A stretch of DNA of 64,000 nucleotides, taken from an uncultured Pelagibacteraceae bacterium. Its GTDB lineage: Bacteria; Pseudomonadota; Alphaproteobacteria; Pelagibacterales; Pelagibacteraceae. Numbering within the stretch: the first letter of the stretch is position 1; each line of letters starts with the position of its first letter. The notes beneath the pieces are model-generated. The model was not told where the DNA came from, ran no database searches, and worked only from the letters and a program-made list of their open reading frames with translations. Of the stretch, positions 52,989 to 60,782 are shown in pieces. The translations under genes and the position numbers were made by a program. The DNA lies in assembly GCA_902598125.1 (NCBI GenBank), contig CACKAJ010000001.1, forward strand, positions 310,001 to 374,000. The letters are read 5' to 3'.

Positions 52989-53063
52989 CTATCTTCTTTT
53001 TCTTCTTCTTTTTTTAGCTTTCTTTTTAGTTTTCTTTTTAGCTTTTTTTCTTCTTTTAGCCAT
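52989..53063 (-). CDS. 24-residue polybasic peptide
   Basis: A complete 25-codon frame: ATG at 53061-53063, TAG at 52989-52991. Nineteen of 24 residues are Lys or Arg; the rest are the initiating Met, three Ala and one Thr, giving KKAKKKTKKKAKK in the middle, reminiscent of histone-H1-like tails. A good Shine-Dalgarno sequence, AAGGGAG, lies about seven bases before the ATG, a perfect TTGACA is at 53136-53141, and a U-rich terminator follows. These make it a likely gene despite its size. Function unknown: nucleic-acid or ribosome binding are inferences. Confidence 0.72.
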   Translation of the reverse strand: MAKRRKKAKKKTKKKAKKRRRKRR

Positions 53064-53113
53064 CTTTTCTCCCTTGTTATTAAACAAATCTTAATGATTC
53101 GTTCGTTAATTAA

Positions 53114-53141
53114 ACATTAGTTATTAAAAGATTCATGTCAA
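53114..53141 (-). promoter_or_regulatory. Possible promoter for the polybasic peptide gene
   Basis: A perfect minus-strand TTGACA (53136-53141) is followed 16 bases later by TAATGT (53114-53119), a poor -10. It lies in a 208-base AT-rich spacer (53064-53271) that otherwise shows only A/T runs and no other gene. Confidence 0.4.
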
Positions 53142-53271
53142 ACATAAATTAATTTACAAAATTGATTCAAAATTTAAATTTTTAATTATTTTTTTAAATT
53201 TTTATTAATTTTAAAAAAAGTTAACAATATCAATGTTTTTTTAAGCAAAAAATTAACTTTTAATTGTAAAT

Positions 53272-54948
53272 TTAATAAAGTTTTTCTAATTGTTGTTTAT
53301 AATTTTTAATTATTTCTTTTCTTTTTAACTTTAAAGTTGGTGTTAACATTCCGTTTTCAATTGTAAATTCTTTATGAATTAAAACAAATTTTTTAATTTT
53401 TTCTATTAAAGTTAAACTTTTATTTGTATTTTCAATTATAAGTTTAATTTTTTCTTCATTAATTTCTTTTTCAGTAACTAATATTGCAACTAAGTAATTT
53501 TTTTTGTCTCCATAAACAAAAGATTGTTTAATATTTTCATTTAAACATAAAATATTTTCAATTTTACTTGGTGAAATGTTGTCACCTCCTAAATTGACTA
53601 TAATATCTTTTTTTCTATCTGTTATTTTTAAATAATTGTTTTGATCAAACTCACCAATGTCTCCGGTATATAACCATCCATCTTTAATTACTTTTTCAGT
53701 TTCTTCTTTTAGGTTCCAATAACCTAACATCACATTTTCACCCTTTATTAAGATTTCACCGTCCCCTGCTATTTTAACTTTATTTGTTCTAAATGGAGGA
53801 CCGACTGATTCGACTTTGACTAAATCTGGCAAATTACAGCTTACGACAGGAGAGGCCTCTGTAAGACCATAACCTTGCAAAGTAGGTAATCCTATAGCAT
53901 TTAAAAATTCTCCAATATTTTGATCTAATGCTCCTCCACCAGAAACGAAGGCTTGAAGGTTTCCTCCAAATTGACCTCTAATTTTTTTTCTTACTAATTT
54001 TTCACATAAAAAATTTATAATTTTTTCACTTAAACTTAATTGTTCTTTTTTAAGTATTTTTTTTCCTAATTCTAAAGTTTGGTTAATTAATTTTCTTTTA
54101 AGTCCTTTTTGTTTTTCAAAATTCATGTTTATTTTAGTAAAAAGATTTTGATAAAACCTTGGAACAGCTGTCATAATAGTTGGCTTAGCAATACTCATAT
54201 TTGAAATTAATTTTTCAAGACTCTCTGCATAAAAAACTTTTGCGCCAACTATAATTTGTATAAATTGGACAGTATGTTCATAGGAATGTGATAAGGGTAA
54301 CCAAGTTAAAAATGTAGGATCTTTTTTTTTAGTTAAAGTTTCTAGTAACTCAACTGCTCCTTCGCAGTTTGATAAAATGCCTCCATGACTTAAAATAACT
54401 CCTTTAGGATTGCCTGATGTGCCTGAAGTATAAATGATACATGCAGGCATATTTCTTTTTAACTTATTATTAATCTCTTTCTTAAAATTTTCTTCATCTA
54501 GGATATTTTGAATTAATAAACTGTCAGTATCTATCTCTTCAAAAGATATTATTTTTTGCTCGTTTATATTTATATGATTTTTAATCTTTTTAAATTGATC
54601 ATTATTTGAAACTATAATTAAAGATGGCTTACAATCATTTAAAATATATTCATAATCATTTGAAGAATATGTTGTAAAAATTGGAACTGATATTCCTCCT
54701 GCATTCATCACAGCAAGATCTGCAATTAACCAATACGGTCTATTTTCAGATAATATTAAACAACGATCACCTTCTTGAATTAATGATTTTATCTTTGATG
54801 AAAGTTTCAATACTCTCTCTTTGATATCACCCCAGCTATAAGTTGGTTTTCCTGGTTTTAACCATTTTAAAAAAGATCTGTTAGGATCAACTTCATCACA
54901 CTTTTTAAAGTACAATTCTACAAGACTATTAAGTTTATCTATTTCCAT
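53272..54948 (-). CDS. fadD: Long-chain fatty acid-CoA ligase (AMP-forming)
   Basis: A 558-residue ANL-superfamily enzyme. ACIIYTSGTSGNPKGVILSHG (P-loop-like motif, about 170-190), LQGYGLTEASPV, and GWLYTGDIGEFDQN with the hinge region near ITDRKKDIIVNLGGDNISP identify a FadD/FACL-like acyl-CoA synthetase; C-terminal adenylation lysine is in a shortened tail (LTPTLKLKRKEI). It activates fatty acids for degradation or lipid synthesis. Its ATG is only four bases after the 3' CCA of tRNA-Leu on the same strand. Confidence 0.9.
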   Translation of the reverse strand: MEIDKLNSLVELYFKKCDEVDPNRSFLKWLKPGKPTYSWGDIKERVLKLSSKIKSLIQEGDRCLILSENRPYWLIADLAVMNAGGISVPIFTTYSSNDYEYILNDCKPSLIIVSNNDQFKKIKNHININEQKIISFEEIDTDSLLIQNILDEENFKKEINNKLKRNMPACIIYTSGTSGNPKGVILSHGGILSNCEGAVELLETLTKKKDPTFLTWLPLSHSYEHTVQFIQIIVGAKVFYAESLEKLISNMSIAKPTIMTAVPRFYQNLFTKINMNFEKQKGLKRKLINQTLELGKKILKKEQLSLSEKIINFLCEKLVRKKIRGQFGGNLQAFVSGGGALDQNIGEFLNAIGLPTLQGYGLTEASPVVSCNLPDLVKVESVGPPFRTNKVKIAGDGEILIKGENVMLGYWNLKEETEKVIKDGWLYTGDIGEFDQNNYLKITDRKKDIIVNLGGDNISPSKIENILCLNENIKQSFVYGDKKNYLVAILVTEKEINEEKIKLIIENTNKSLTLIEKIKKFVLIHKEFTIENGMLTPTLKLKRKEIIKNYKQQLEKLY

Positions 54949-54952
54949 AACC

Positions 54953-55039
54953 TGGTGGGCGAAGAGAGACTCGAACTCTCAAGGTATTGCTACCACCGGA
55001 TTTTGAGTCCGGCGCGTCTACCAGTTCCACCATTCGCCC
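54953..55039 (-). tRNA. tRNA-Leu (anticodon CAA)
   Basis: An 87-base tRNA with encoded CCA (54953-54955). Acceptor GGGCGAA/TTCGCCC, anticodon stem CCGGA/TCCGG around CTCAAAA (anticodon CAA, reading UUG), a long variable arm and T arm GAGTTCGAGTC are present. It lies 15 bases downstream of the BASS transporter and four bases upstream of fadD, inside a minus-strand run. Confidence 0.97.
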
Positions 55040-55054
55040 ATTTTTTGAAATAAT

Positions 55055-55900
55055 TTAATTTATTTTTCTTACTAAGAGAACAAAAATAATTGAAGTCACA
55101 AACATAATTAGTGCATATGCAGCTGTTGGCACCATAAAAACAATATCATCCCATAATTGAGTGGCTACGAAAACAGCTAAAGTTCCGTTTTGTAAGCCGC
55201 ACTCAAGTGAAATACATTTTCTTTGTTCTAATCCTGAGGCTAAAAATTTTGCCATGTAGTAACCTATAAAAATCATTGTGATATTTAAAATAAAAGCTAC
55301 TAAACCTGCTCTAGTTATAAAACTTATAATTCTATCCCACTCTTCTACCCAAATAGAAATAAAGACAATTAAAAACAATATTACCGATAACCTCTGAACT
55401 AATAGAGTTTTGGATACGATGAAATCTGTCATTAAACTTCTTACAATCATGCCAAAAATTACAGGAACGGTTACTACAAAAAACATTTTACCAGCAATAT
55501 TAATCATGGATATTTCTTTAGTTATTTCAAAACCAAGAAAGCTTGCTGAATTGTATACAATTAAAGGAACTGTTATCACAGATATTAAACTCACAACTGC
55601 AGTTAATGTTACAGAAAGTGCTACATCTCCATTAGCAAATTTAGTTAATATATTTGATGTAACTCCACCTGGAGCTGCTGCAATTATCATTAAACCAAGA
55701 GCTATTTCTGGTGACATTGAAATAAGATGAATTAAGATAAAAGCGATAATTGGAAGTATTATGACTTGACCAAAAAAACCTACTATAAAGTCTCTAGGAA
55801 TTGTAACTACTCTTTTAAAGTCTGCTACGGTTAGGCCAAGACCTAATCCGAACATTATTACGGCCAAACATACTGGTGCTATTGTTTTTGCTATCTCCAT
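55055..55900 (-). CDS. BASS-family (bile acid:Na+ symporter-like) transporter
   Basis: A 281-residue membrane protein with about nine to ten hydrophobic segments of the BASS family. MIIAAAPGGVTSNILTKFANGDVALSVTLT (positions about 71-100) carries the conserved GG...SN and sodium-site pattern, and ECGLQNGTLAVFVA is the second half's crossover motif. Bacterial members carry organic acids, pantoate or similar anions with Na+. Substrate unknown. The tandem-wHTH regulator gene lies 17 bases upstream and tRNA-Leu 15 bases downstream. Confidence 0.88.
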   Translation of the reverse strand: MEIAKTIAPVCLAVIMFGLGLGLTVADFKRVVTIPRDFIVGFFGQVIILPIIAFILIHLISMSPEIALGLMIIAAAPGGVTSNILTKFANGDVALSVTLTAVVSLISVITVPLIVYNSASFLGFEITKEISMINIAGKMFFVVTVPVIFGMIVRSLMTDFIVSKTLLVQRLSVILFLIVFISIWVEEWDRIISFITRAGLVAFILNITMIFIGYYMAKFLASGLEQRKCISLECGLQNGTLAVFVATQLWDDIVFMVPTAAYALIMFVTSIIFVLLVRKIN

Positions 55901-55917
55901 AATATTTTTGAATAAGT

Positions 55918-56940
55918 TTAAATACTAAATTTTGAAAATTTCATCAAGTTAAACATTGTAGTACAATATTCACTAAATGCTCTTTGAGAGACTCTGTAGT
56001 TTTCTCCTATTACTTTCATATGTTCTCGATTATTTCCAATTGAATATTCTAGTTTTTTATTTCTAATTATGTGTTTCTTTTTTTCCAAATACTTAAGTTT
56101 TCGAATTACAGTTGCCCTTGGTATGGCTGATATATCTGAAATTGAAGAAGCATTAATTCCTCGTTTAGACTTATGTTTTAGGGTAGCTAAAAAGAAATCA
56201 CCATAAGTTTCGGGTTTTCTTGTAACGTCATTTTCAATAGACTCTATTAAATCTCTAATTTGAACTAAGCCAATTGACCCCCACACGTTCCAAGACTCTA
56301 AATCTCCAAAAAAAGATCTATGTCTCACTAAATAAGGTATTTGAAATCTATACCAATACTCCCAACTTACAGTAAAGTGCTCTATAATAAACTTTTTAAT
56401 ATCCTCTTTTTCTAATGGTTGACCAAACCAGTCTTCGGCAGATAAGTGCATTGAAAGTTTGGATAATAGTCCGGACAGATTTTCAATTGTACTCATGGGT
56501 TTTTGGATTTCCAATCCTTTGGAATGTAAAAAGATTGATTTTCCTGATCTTATAATAATGTCGTTAGATTGAAGATAATTAACTTTCCGTCTGATTGTTT
56601 CTTTTGGTATATTAAGATCTTTCGATATCTCAATTAAATTTAATTTTTCGATGCCTACTTTGTCTTGGCCATAAAAAGCTTCCATTGACATATAGTGAAA
56701 TCGATCTGAATAATTAATGTAAGCCTTATTCATTAAATACATTAAAATTAAATATGTGTCGAAGTCGTTAAAGTTCTTATAAGCGCGGTTTACCCAGTCT
56801 TGTTGTAGTCTATAAAATGACTTCAATTTATCATTGATGTTTCGCTGAAAAACTTCGTGAACTTTATCTTTATCTATGCTTTTACTTGTATTTTCATCTT
56901 TATTTATATGGGCAATTTTTATGTCTACAGGTTTGCTCAT
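55918..56940 (-). CDS. Putative regulator with two winged-helix domains
   Basis: A 340-residue protein with no signal peptide. Two similar helix-turn-helix segments are visible: about 102-145 (LIEISKDLNIPKETIRRKVNYL) and about 265-305 (SISDISAIPRATVIRKLKYL), each followed by a wing-like basic strand. The middle (150-250) is helical and aromatic. The two-wHTH layout suggests an intramolecular pair that binds DNA without dimerising. It is upstream of the BASS transporter (17 bases), a natural target. I do not know a named family for it. Confidence 0.7.
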   Translation of the reverse strand: MSKPVDIKIAHINKDENTSKSIDKDKVHEVFQRNINDKLKSFYRLQQDWVNRAYKNFNDFDTYLILMYLMNKAYINYSDRFHYMSMEAFYGQDKVGIEKLNLIEISKDLNIPKETIRRKVNYLQSNDIIIRSGKSIFLHSKGLEIQKPMSTIENLSGLLSKLSMHLSAEDWFGQPLEKEDIKKFIIEHFTVSWEYWYRFQIPYLVRHRSFFGDLESWNVWGSIGLVQIRDLIESIENDVTRKPETYGDFFLATLKHKSKRGINASSISDISAIPRATVIRKLKYLEKKKHIIRNKKLEYSIGNNREHMKVIGENYRVSQRAFSEYCTTMFNLMKFSKFSI

Positions 56941-56945
56941 GATAA

Positions 56946-57131
56946 TTATTTATTCCAAGTAACGCTTTGATTTATAAGAATAGCCATCAAAATCCAAATG
57001 ATAAACGTATCACCTGGAGAAAATCCATAATCGGCACCAAACATTCCCGCTACTATTACGATAGCGTAGATAACAATTGTCGATAAAATTAAACTTGCGA
57101 GGTATCTAAGAATTGTGCATTTTAAATTCAT
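56946..57131 (-). CDS. Small membrane protein, two hydrophobic segments
   Basis: About 61 residues from the ATG at 57129-57131; a longer in-frame start at 57212 lies inside the divergent gene and gives an unlikely N-terminus. Two hydrophobic segments (about 9-31 and 42-55), separated by FGADYGFSPGD, and an NK-type tail look like a real membrane protein. Function unknown. Its start codon overlaps the start of the divergent DedA-like gene in one CATG. Confidence 0.55.
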   Translation of the reverse strand: MNLKCTILRYLASLILSTIVIYAIVIVAGMFGADYGFSPGDTFIIWILMAILINQSVTWNK

Positions 57132-57729
57132 GTTAAAAAAATTATACGATAGAAGTGTAGAACTTGCTAGGCATAAATTTTCTAAGCCTTTACTTGGCTT
57201 TGTGGCCTTCATCGAAAGTTTCTTTTTTCCTGTTCCACCAGATTTGATGATCGTACCTATGGTCGTGGCTAAAAGAGAGGATTACTTAAAAATATTCTTA
57301 ATTGCTACTGTAGGTTCAGTTTTAGGTGGATTGTTTGGTTACATGTTGGGTGTATTTTTTTTAGATGCTTCAATGGTCATTATTGAATTTTACGGCTATG
57401 AGGAGAAAGTTTTTCAAATTCAAGATAAGATGTCTACAAGAGGTGGTTTTTTGGCTTGGCTTGGTATTATGTTTTTAGCTGGCTTTACACCTTTGCCTTT
57501 TAAAGTTTTTACTATCACCAGCGGTGTAATCGGTTTTAATCTTGCTGTTTTCTTTTTTATCTGTCTTTTTACAAGAGGTTTGAGATTTTTATTGATTTCT
57601 TACTTTACTTATATTTTTGGTAAAAAATTTGGTGACTTTATCGAAAAGAAAGGTGCGTTATGGTTTACTTTGACTGGAATATTTATTGTAATTTTAGCAG
57701 CTGTCCTATACATAATTTTCGTTAAATGA
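57130..57729 (+). CDS. YqaA-like DedA/SNARE-associated membrane protein
   Basis: About 199 residues from the ATG at 57130; an ATG at 57115 would add five residues. LLGFVAFIESFFFPVPPDLMIVPM (positions about 20-43) is the re-entrant helix of the DedA superfamily, with the proline-flanked acidic pattern, and GFTPLPFKVFTI and a conserved arginine (TRGLRFL) follow in the second half. Members act in membrane homeostasis and may flip undecaprenyl phosphate or phospholipids. dsbB overlaps its stop by four bases. Confidence 0.87.
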   Translation: MLKKLYDRSVELARHKFSKPLLGFVAFIESFFFPVPPDLMIVPMVVAKREDYLKIFLIATVGSVLGGLFGYMLGVFFLDASMVIIEFYGYEEKVFQIQDKMSTRGGFLAWLGIMFLAGFTPLPFKVFTITSGVIGFNLAVFFFICLFTRGLRFLLISYFTYIFGKKFGDFIEKKGALWFTLTGIFIVILAAVLYIIFVK

Positions 57730-58202
57730 ATTCTAATAAGCTAGTATTAAATGGCATTTTAGCCTTTAGCATTCTCTCGCTCTCAATAGCCTATTTCATA
57801 CAATATGTGCTTGGCCATAAACCTTGTAACTTATGTATAGTTGAGAGAATTCCTTATATTGCTGCGATAATACTTATTTCACTAATCTTTATTTTAAACA
57901 GATATCAAAAAATAATTTCTACCCTAATTTTAATATTCTTTATTTTTGGTGCTGTAGTTTCGTTTTATCATTTTGGAATAGAGCAAGGTTTTTTTAGCGA
58001 ATCTTTAGTTTGTGATTTAGGCAATAGCCAACCCATAAATAAAGAAGAACTTCTAAATCAGCTTAAAAAAGCAGAGATAGTAAGCTGTAAAGACGTAACT
58101 TTTAGATTTTTAGGACTTTCGCTTGCTACAATAAATACAATTATCTCAATAATACTTAGTGGTATTATGATCAAAATTATTAATAGTTATGGAAAAAACT
58201 AA
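57726..58202 (+). CDS. dsbB: Disulfide bond formation protein DsbB
   Basis: A 158-residue membrane protein with four hydrophobic segments. The first redox pair is KPCNLC (Cys33, Cys36 in about the right place) and a second pair is likely the cysteines in LVCDLG and VSCKDV. DsbB re-oxidises DsbA with ubiquinone, so it fits the adjacent coq7 gene. It overlaps the DedA-like gene by four bases and coq7 by fourteen. Confidence 0.9.
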   Translation: MNSNKLVLNGILAFSILSLSIAYFIQYVLGHKPCNLCIVERIPYIAAIILISLIFILNRYQKIISTLILIFFIFGAVVSFYHFGIEQGFFSESLVCDLGNSQPINKEELLNQLKKAEIVSCKDVTFRFLGLSLATINTIISIILSGIMIKIINSYGKN

Positions 58203-58722
58203 CCAAAAAACTTTAGAAGAAATTATAAGAGTTGACCATGCGGGTGAGCGCGGTGCTATTAAAATATATGAAGGACAACTTCTAGCCCTTAAAACGTTCA
58301 AACAAGATGAATTTTTGAAAAAGAAAATTGAGGAGATGAAAGAACATGAAAAAAAACACTATGAGTTTTTTGATAAAGAAATTAAGAAAAGAAATATTAA
58401 ACCAACAAAACTATTACCTCTCTGGGATATAATGGGTGTAACTCTTGGATTTGGAACTGCAATGCTTGGTGAAAGAGCGGCTATGCTTTGCACAGCATCG
58501 GTAGAAGAAGTAATTGATGGTCACTACAAAGATCAGACCTATAAATTAGGTGATGACGAAAAAGAATTAAAAGAAAAAATAAAAAAATTTAGAGACGATG
58601 AGTTACATCATAAAGATATTGCTTATGATAACGGAGCTACTAAAAAAGGTTTATTTGGAGTTTTAGATAAGGTGATCAAAACTTCATCAAGAATAGCGAT
58701 AACGATTTCCGAAAAGATTTAA
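58189..58722 (+). CDS. coq7: Demethoxyubiquinone hydroxylase (Coq7)
   Basis: A 177-residue di-iron protein that hydroxylates 2-octaprenyl-3-methyl-6-methoxy-1,4-benzoquinol in ubiquinone synthesis. Ligand motifs appear in family order: VDHAGERGAIKIYEGQL (Glu), EHEKKHYEFF (Glu, His), SVEEVIDGHY (Glu) and DDELHHKDIA (Glu, His). Its stop abuts the stop of the convergent HNH gene without a gap. Confidence 0.94.
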   Translation: MEKTNQKTLEEIIRVDHAGERGAIKIYEGQLLALKTFKQDEFLKKKIEEMKEHEKKHYEFFDKEIKKRNIKPTKLLPLWDIMGVTLGFGTAMLGERAAMLCTASVEEVIDGHYKDQTYKLGDDEKELKEKIKKFRDDELHHKDIAYDNGATKKGLFGVLDKVIKTSSRIAITISEKI

Positions 58723-59292
58723 TTAAGGTTCTAGTTCGATATCCCAGTATAAATAATCCATCCAACTTTCATGTAAAAAATTTGGAGGAAAATTTCTTCC
58801 ATTTCTATGTAAGTCTTCTACAGTTGGTGCGTAAGGTTTATTAGCTAATTTAAGATCACAATCTTTATAAAGTTTTCCACCTTTTTTAACATTACAACTT
58901 GAACAAGCTGTAACAACATTATGCCAATCTGTTAATCCACCTCTTGATTTTGGTAATAAATGATCAAATGTTAAATCTTTTTTATCTCCACAATACTGGC
59001 AAGCAAACTTGTCTCTTAAAAAAACATTGAACCTTGTAAAGTTTGGGTTTTTTGAGGGTTGTATAAAATTTTTAAGCGCAATCACACTTGGTAAATTCAT
59101 TTCAAACGAAGGACTTCTTATTTTTCTTTTGTAATTTGAAACTATACTCACTCTATCTAAAAAAACTGATTTTACTGCATCTTGCCAACACCAAATTGAA
59201 AGTGGGTAATAACTTAAAGGCCTAAAGTCAGCGTTCAGCACTAACGCTGGGCATTTTTCAAGAGGCACTTTATCGACAGAAGAAATAATCAT
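58723..59292 (-). CDS. HNH endonuclease
   Basis: A 189-residue protein with an HNH motif: CQYCG and CSSCN zinc pairs flank FDHLLPKSRGG (His in DH) and WHNVVTAC (Asn). Residues 95-145 form the nuclease domain; the N-terminal 90 residues (NADFRPLSYYPLSIWCWQDAV) are typical of the alphaproteobacterial housekeeping HNH protein found near many core genes. It may cleave DNA, but its cellular target is not known. Monocistronic, 62 bases from the esterase gene. Confidence 0.87.
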   Translation of the reverse strand: MIISSVDKVPLEKCPALVLNADFRPLSYYPLSIWCWQDAVKSVFLDRVSIVSNYKRKIRSPSFEMNLPSVIALKNFIQPSKNPNFTRFNVFLRDKFACQYCGDKKDLTFDHLLPKSRGGLTDWHNVVTACSSCNVKKGGKLYKDCDLKLANKPYAPTVEDLHRNGRNFPPNFLHESWMDYLYWDIELEP

Positions 59293-59354
59293 AACTTAAA
59301 GCTAACTGATACAAAAAATTATATCAAGTTATAATTATGTATCACTATAAATAA

Positions 59355-60011
59355 TTAGGAATTAAATTGTTTTTTAATAAATTGTAGGCCCAAACTTGAC
59401 CCTTCGGTTGGTATACGATGTTCACAATTTTTAAAAATTTTTGTTTCAATTTCGTAATTATTTTTACTAAAAAAATCTTTGGCCTCTAATAATGAGTCGA
59501 TTGAAACAACTTGGTCAATGTCCCCATGCATTAATATTATTTTGGGTCTGGAATTTATATTTTTTGAAAGGTGTTCGGTGTCAATAATTCTACCTGAATA
59601 GCCAATTACAGAATTCACTGTGTCTTTTCTTTTTAAACCGGTTTGTAGAGTAATCATGCAACCTTGGCTAAATCCTCCAATAATAATTTGTTTTGCTTCA
59701 AGATTATTATCTTTTTTTACCTCATCAATAAGTTTATTTAATTTGTTTTCAGCTACAAGTGATTTAGCTAAAACTTGTTCGGGCGTTTGATCCATTAAAT
59801 CAAACCATTGAAATCCTGAAGGACTTGCTGCACATTTTTCAGGAGCATCGGGACAAATAAATATTGTATCTGGTAAATGAGCTCGCCAATAATTTGCAAG
59901 GATTGAGATATCGTTCCCATCTCCACCATAACCGTGGCAAAGTATTACGGCGTTTTTGGGTTTATTTTTAGAAAGAGGTTCTAAAACAATTGTATTTAAT
60001 GAATAGGTCAT
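59355..60011 (-). CDS. Phospholipase/carboxylesterase family alpha/beta hydrolase
   Basis: A 218-residue hydrolase with the nucleophile GFSQG (about 112-116), acid Asp in HGDIDQVV and base His in NCEHRIPTEG. It resembles acyl-protein thioesterase/carboxylesterase proteins such as EstB. No signal peptide, so cytoplasmic. It is divergent from the HIG1 gene by 16 bases. Confidence 0.87.
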   Translation of the reverse strand: MTYSLNTIVLEPLSKNKPKNAVILCHGYGGDGNDISILANYWRAHLPDTIFICPDAPEKCAASPSGFQWFDLMDQTPEQVLAKSLVAENKLNKLIDEVKKDNNLEAKQIIIGGFSQGCMITLQTGLKRKDTVNSVIGYSGRIIDTEHLSKNINSRPKIILMHGDIDQVVSIDSLLEAKDFFSKNNYEIETKIFKNCEHRIPTEGSSLGLQFIKKQFNS

Positions 60012-60027
60012 GATAGTAGAATATTAA

Positions 60028-60228
60028 ATGACTGAATTTTTTTTTAATTTTATAGGTTTTACTTTATTAGGTGCTGTAGCCATAGTTTTAATAATGGGTA
60101 TATATACTTTATTTAAGGGTGGAAGTACTAGTAAAAAATATTCTAATAAATTAATGCAATTACGGGTCTTGCTTCAGTTTATTGCAATTATAGTTTTGGT
60201 TTTAATGGCTTATTTTTTTAAAAACTAA
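60028..60228 (+). CDS. HIG1-domain (twin transmembrane) small protein
   Basis: A 66-residue protein with two hydrophobic segments (about 4-30 and 45-62) separated by a basic loop, LMQLRVLLQF, matching the HIG1 domain family. Eukaryotic members assist respiratory complexes; a similar role in respiration is inferred. Its last four bases overlap the convergent TlpA-like gene (shared CTAA). Confidence 0.78.
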   Translation: MTEFFFNFIGFTLLGAVAIVLIMGIYTLFKGGSTSKKYSNKLMQLRVLLQFIAIIVLVLMAYFFKN

Positions 60229-60752
60229 ATATATTCTTTTATTAAGCTTATAAAATCATCGCTCACAAAATCAATTTCGCCAATGACTCTACCAAATTCA
60301 TTGCCATTTTTATCGATCAAAATACTTGTGGGAAGTCCTCGCATTTTGAATTGCTTTACTAATTTTAACTTTGGATCATAGTAAGTGTCTAGACTGGCAA
60401 CACCAATGCTTCTGAAAAAGTCTCTAACTTTTAGCTTATTAGGTTGTTCCATATTAATAGCGTAAACTTTAACTTGTGGAAATTGATTTGTTAGTTTTTC
60501 AAGCGAAGGCATCTCTCTTTTACAGGGAGCACACCAGGTTGCCCAGAAATTCAAGATCATGATGTTGCCTTTTTTGTTAGTTAAATCGACATCATTAAGA
60601 TCTGAATCTTTGAATTTTAATTCTTTAATTTGAGTCGGTTTTTCGTGGATTATTATATTTTTTGAAAAATCTTCTGCCCCGTAAAGATTGTGGCTAATCA
60701 GATATAGAAGGATTATGTGAATATAGATTTTAAAAGATTTACTAATTTTCAT
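60225..60752 (-). CDS. TlpA-like thioredoxin
   Basis: A 175-residue exported thioredoxin: an N-terminal signal or anchor (about 1-26) then WATWCAPCKREMPSLEKL with the CAPC redox site (about 73-76) and the cis-Pro region RGLPTSILID. TlpA/ResA-type proteins reduce disulfides on the outer face of the membrane, for example in cytochrome maturation. It converges on the HIG1 gene and is divergent from argH. Confidence 0.88.
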   Translation of the reverse strand: MKISKSFKIYIHIILLYLISHNLYGAEDFSKNIIIHEKPTQIKELKFKDSDLNDVDLTNKKGNIMILNFWATWCAPCKREMPSLEKLTNQFPQVKVYAINMEQPNKLKVRDFFRSIGVASLDTYYDPKLKLVKQFKMRGLPTSILIDKNGNEFGRVIGEIDFVSDDFISLIKEYI

Positions 60753-60782
60753 ATTAATTTAAATTAGAAATAACACAGTAAA

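Noticed and set aside
53150-53271. Dense A/T runs upstream of the polybasic gene
   Set aside because: No symmetry, origin-like boxes or repeated unit; ordinary for the base composition, though part may be promoter.
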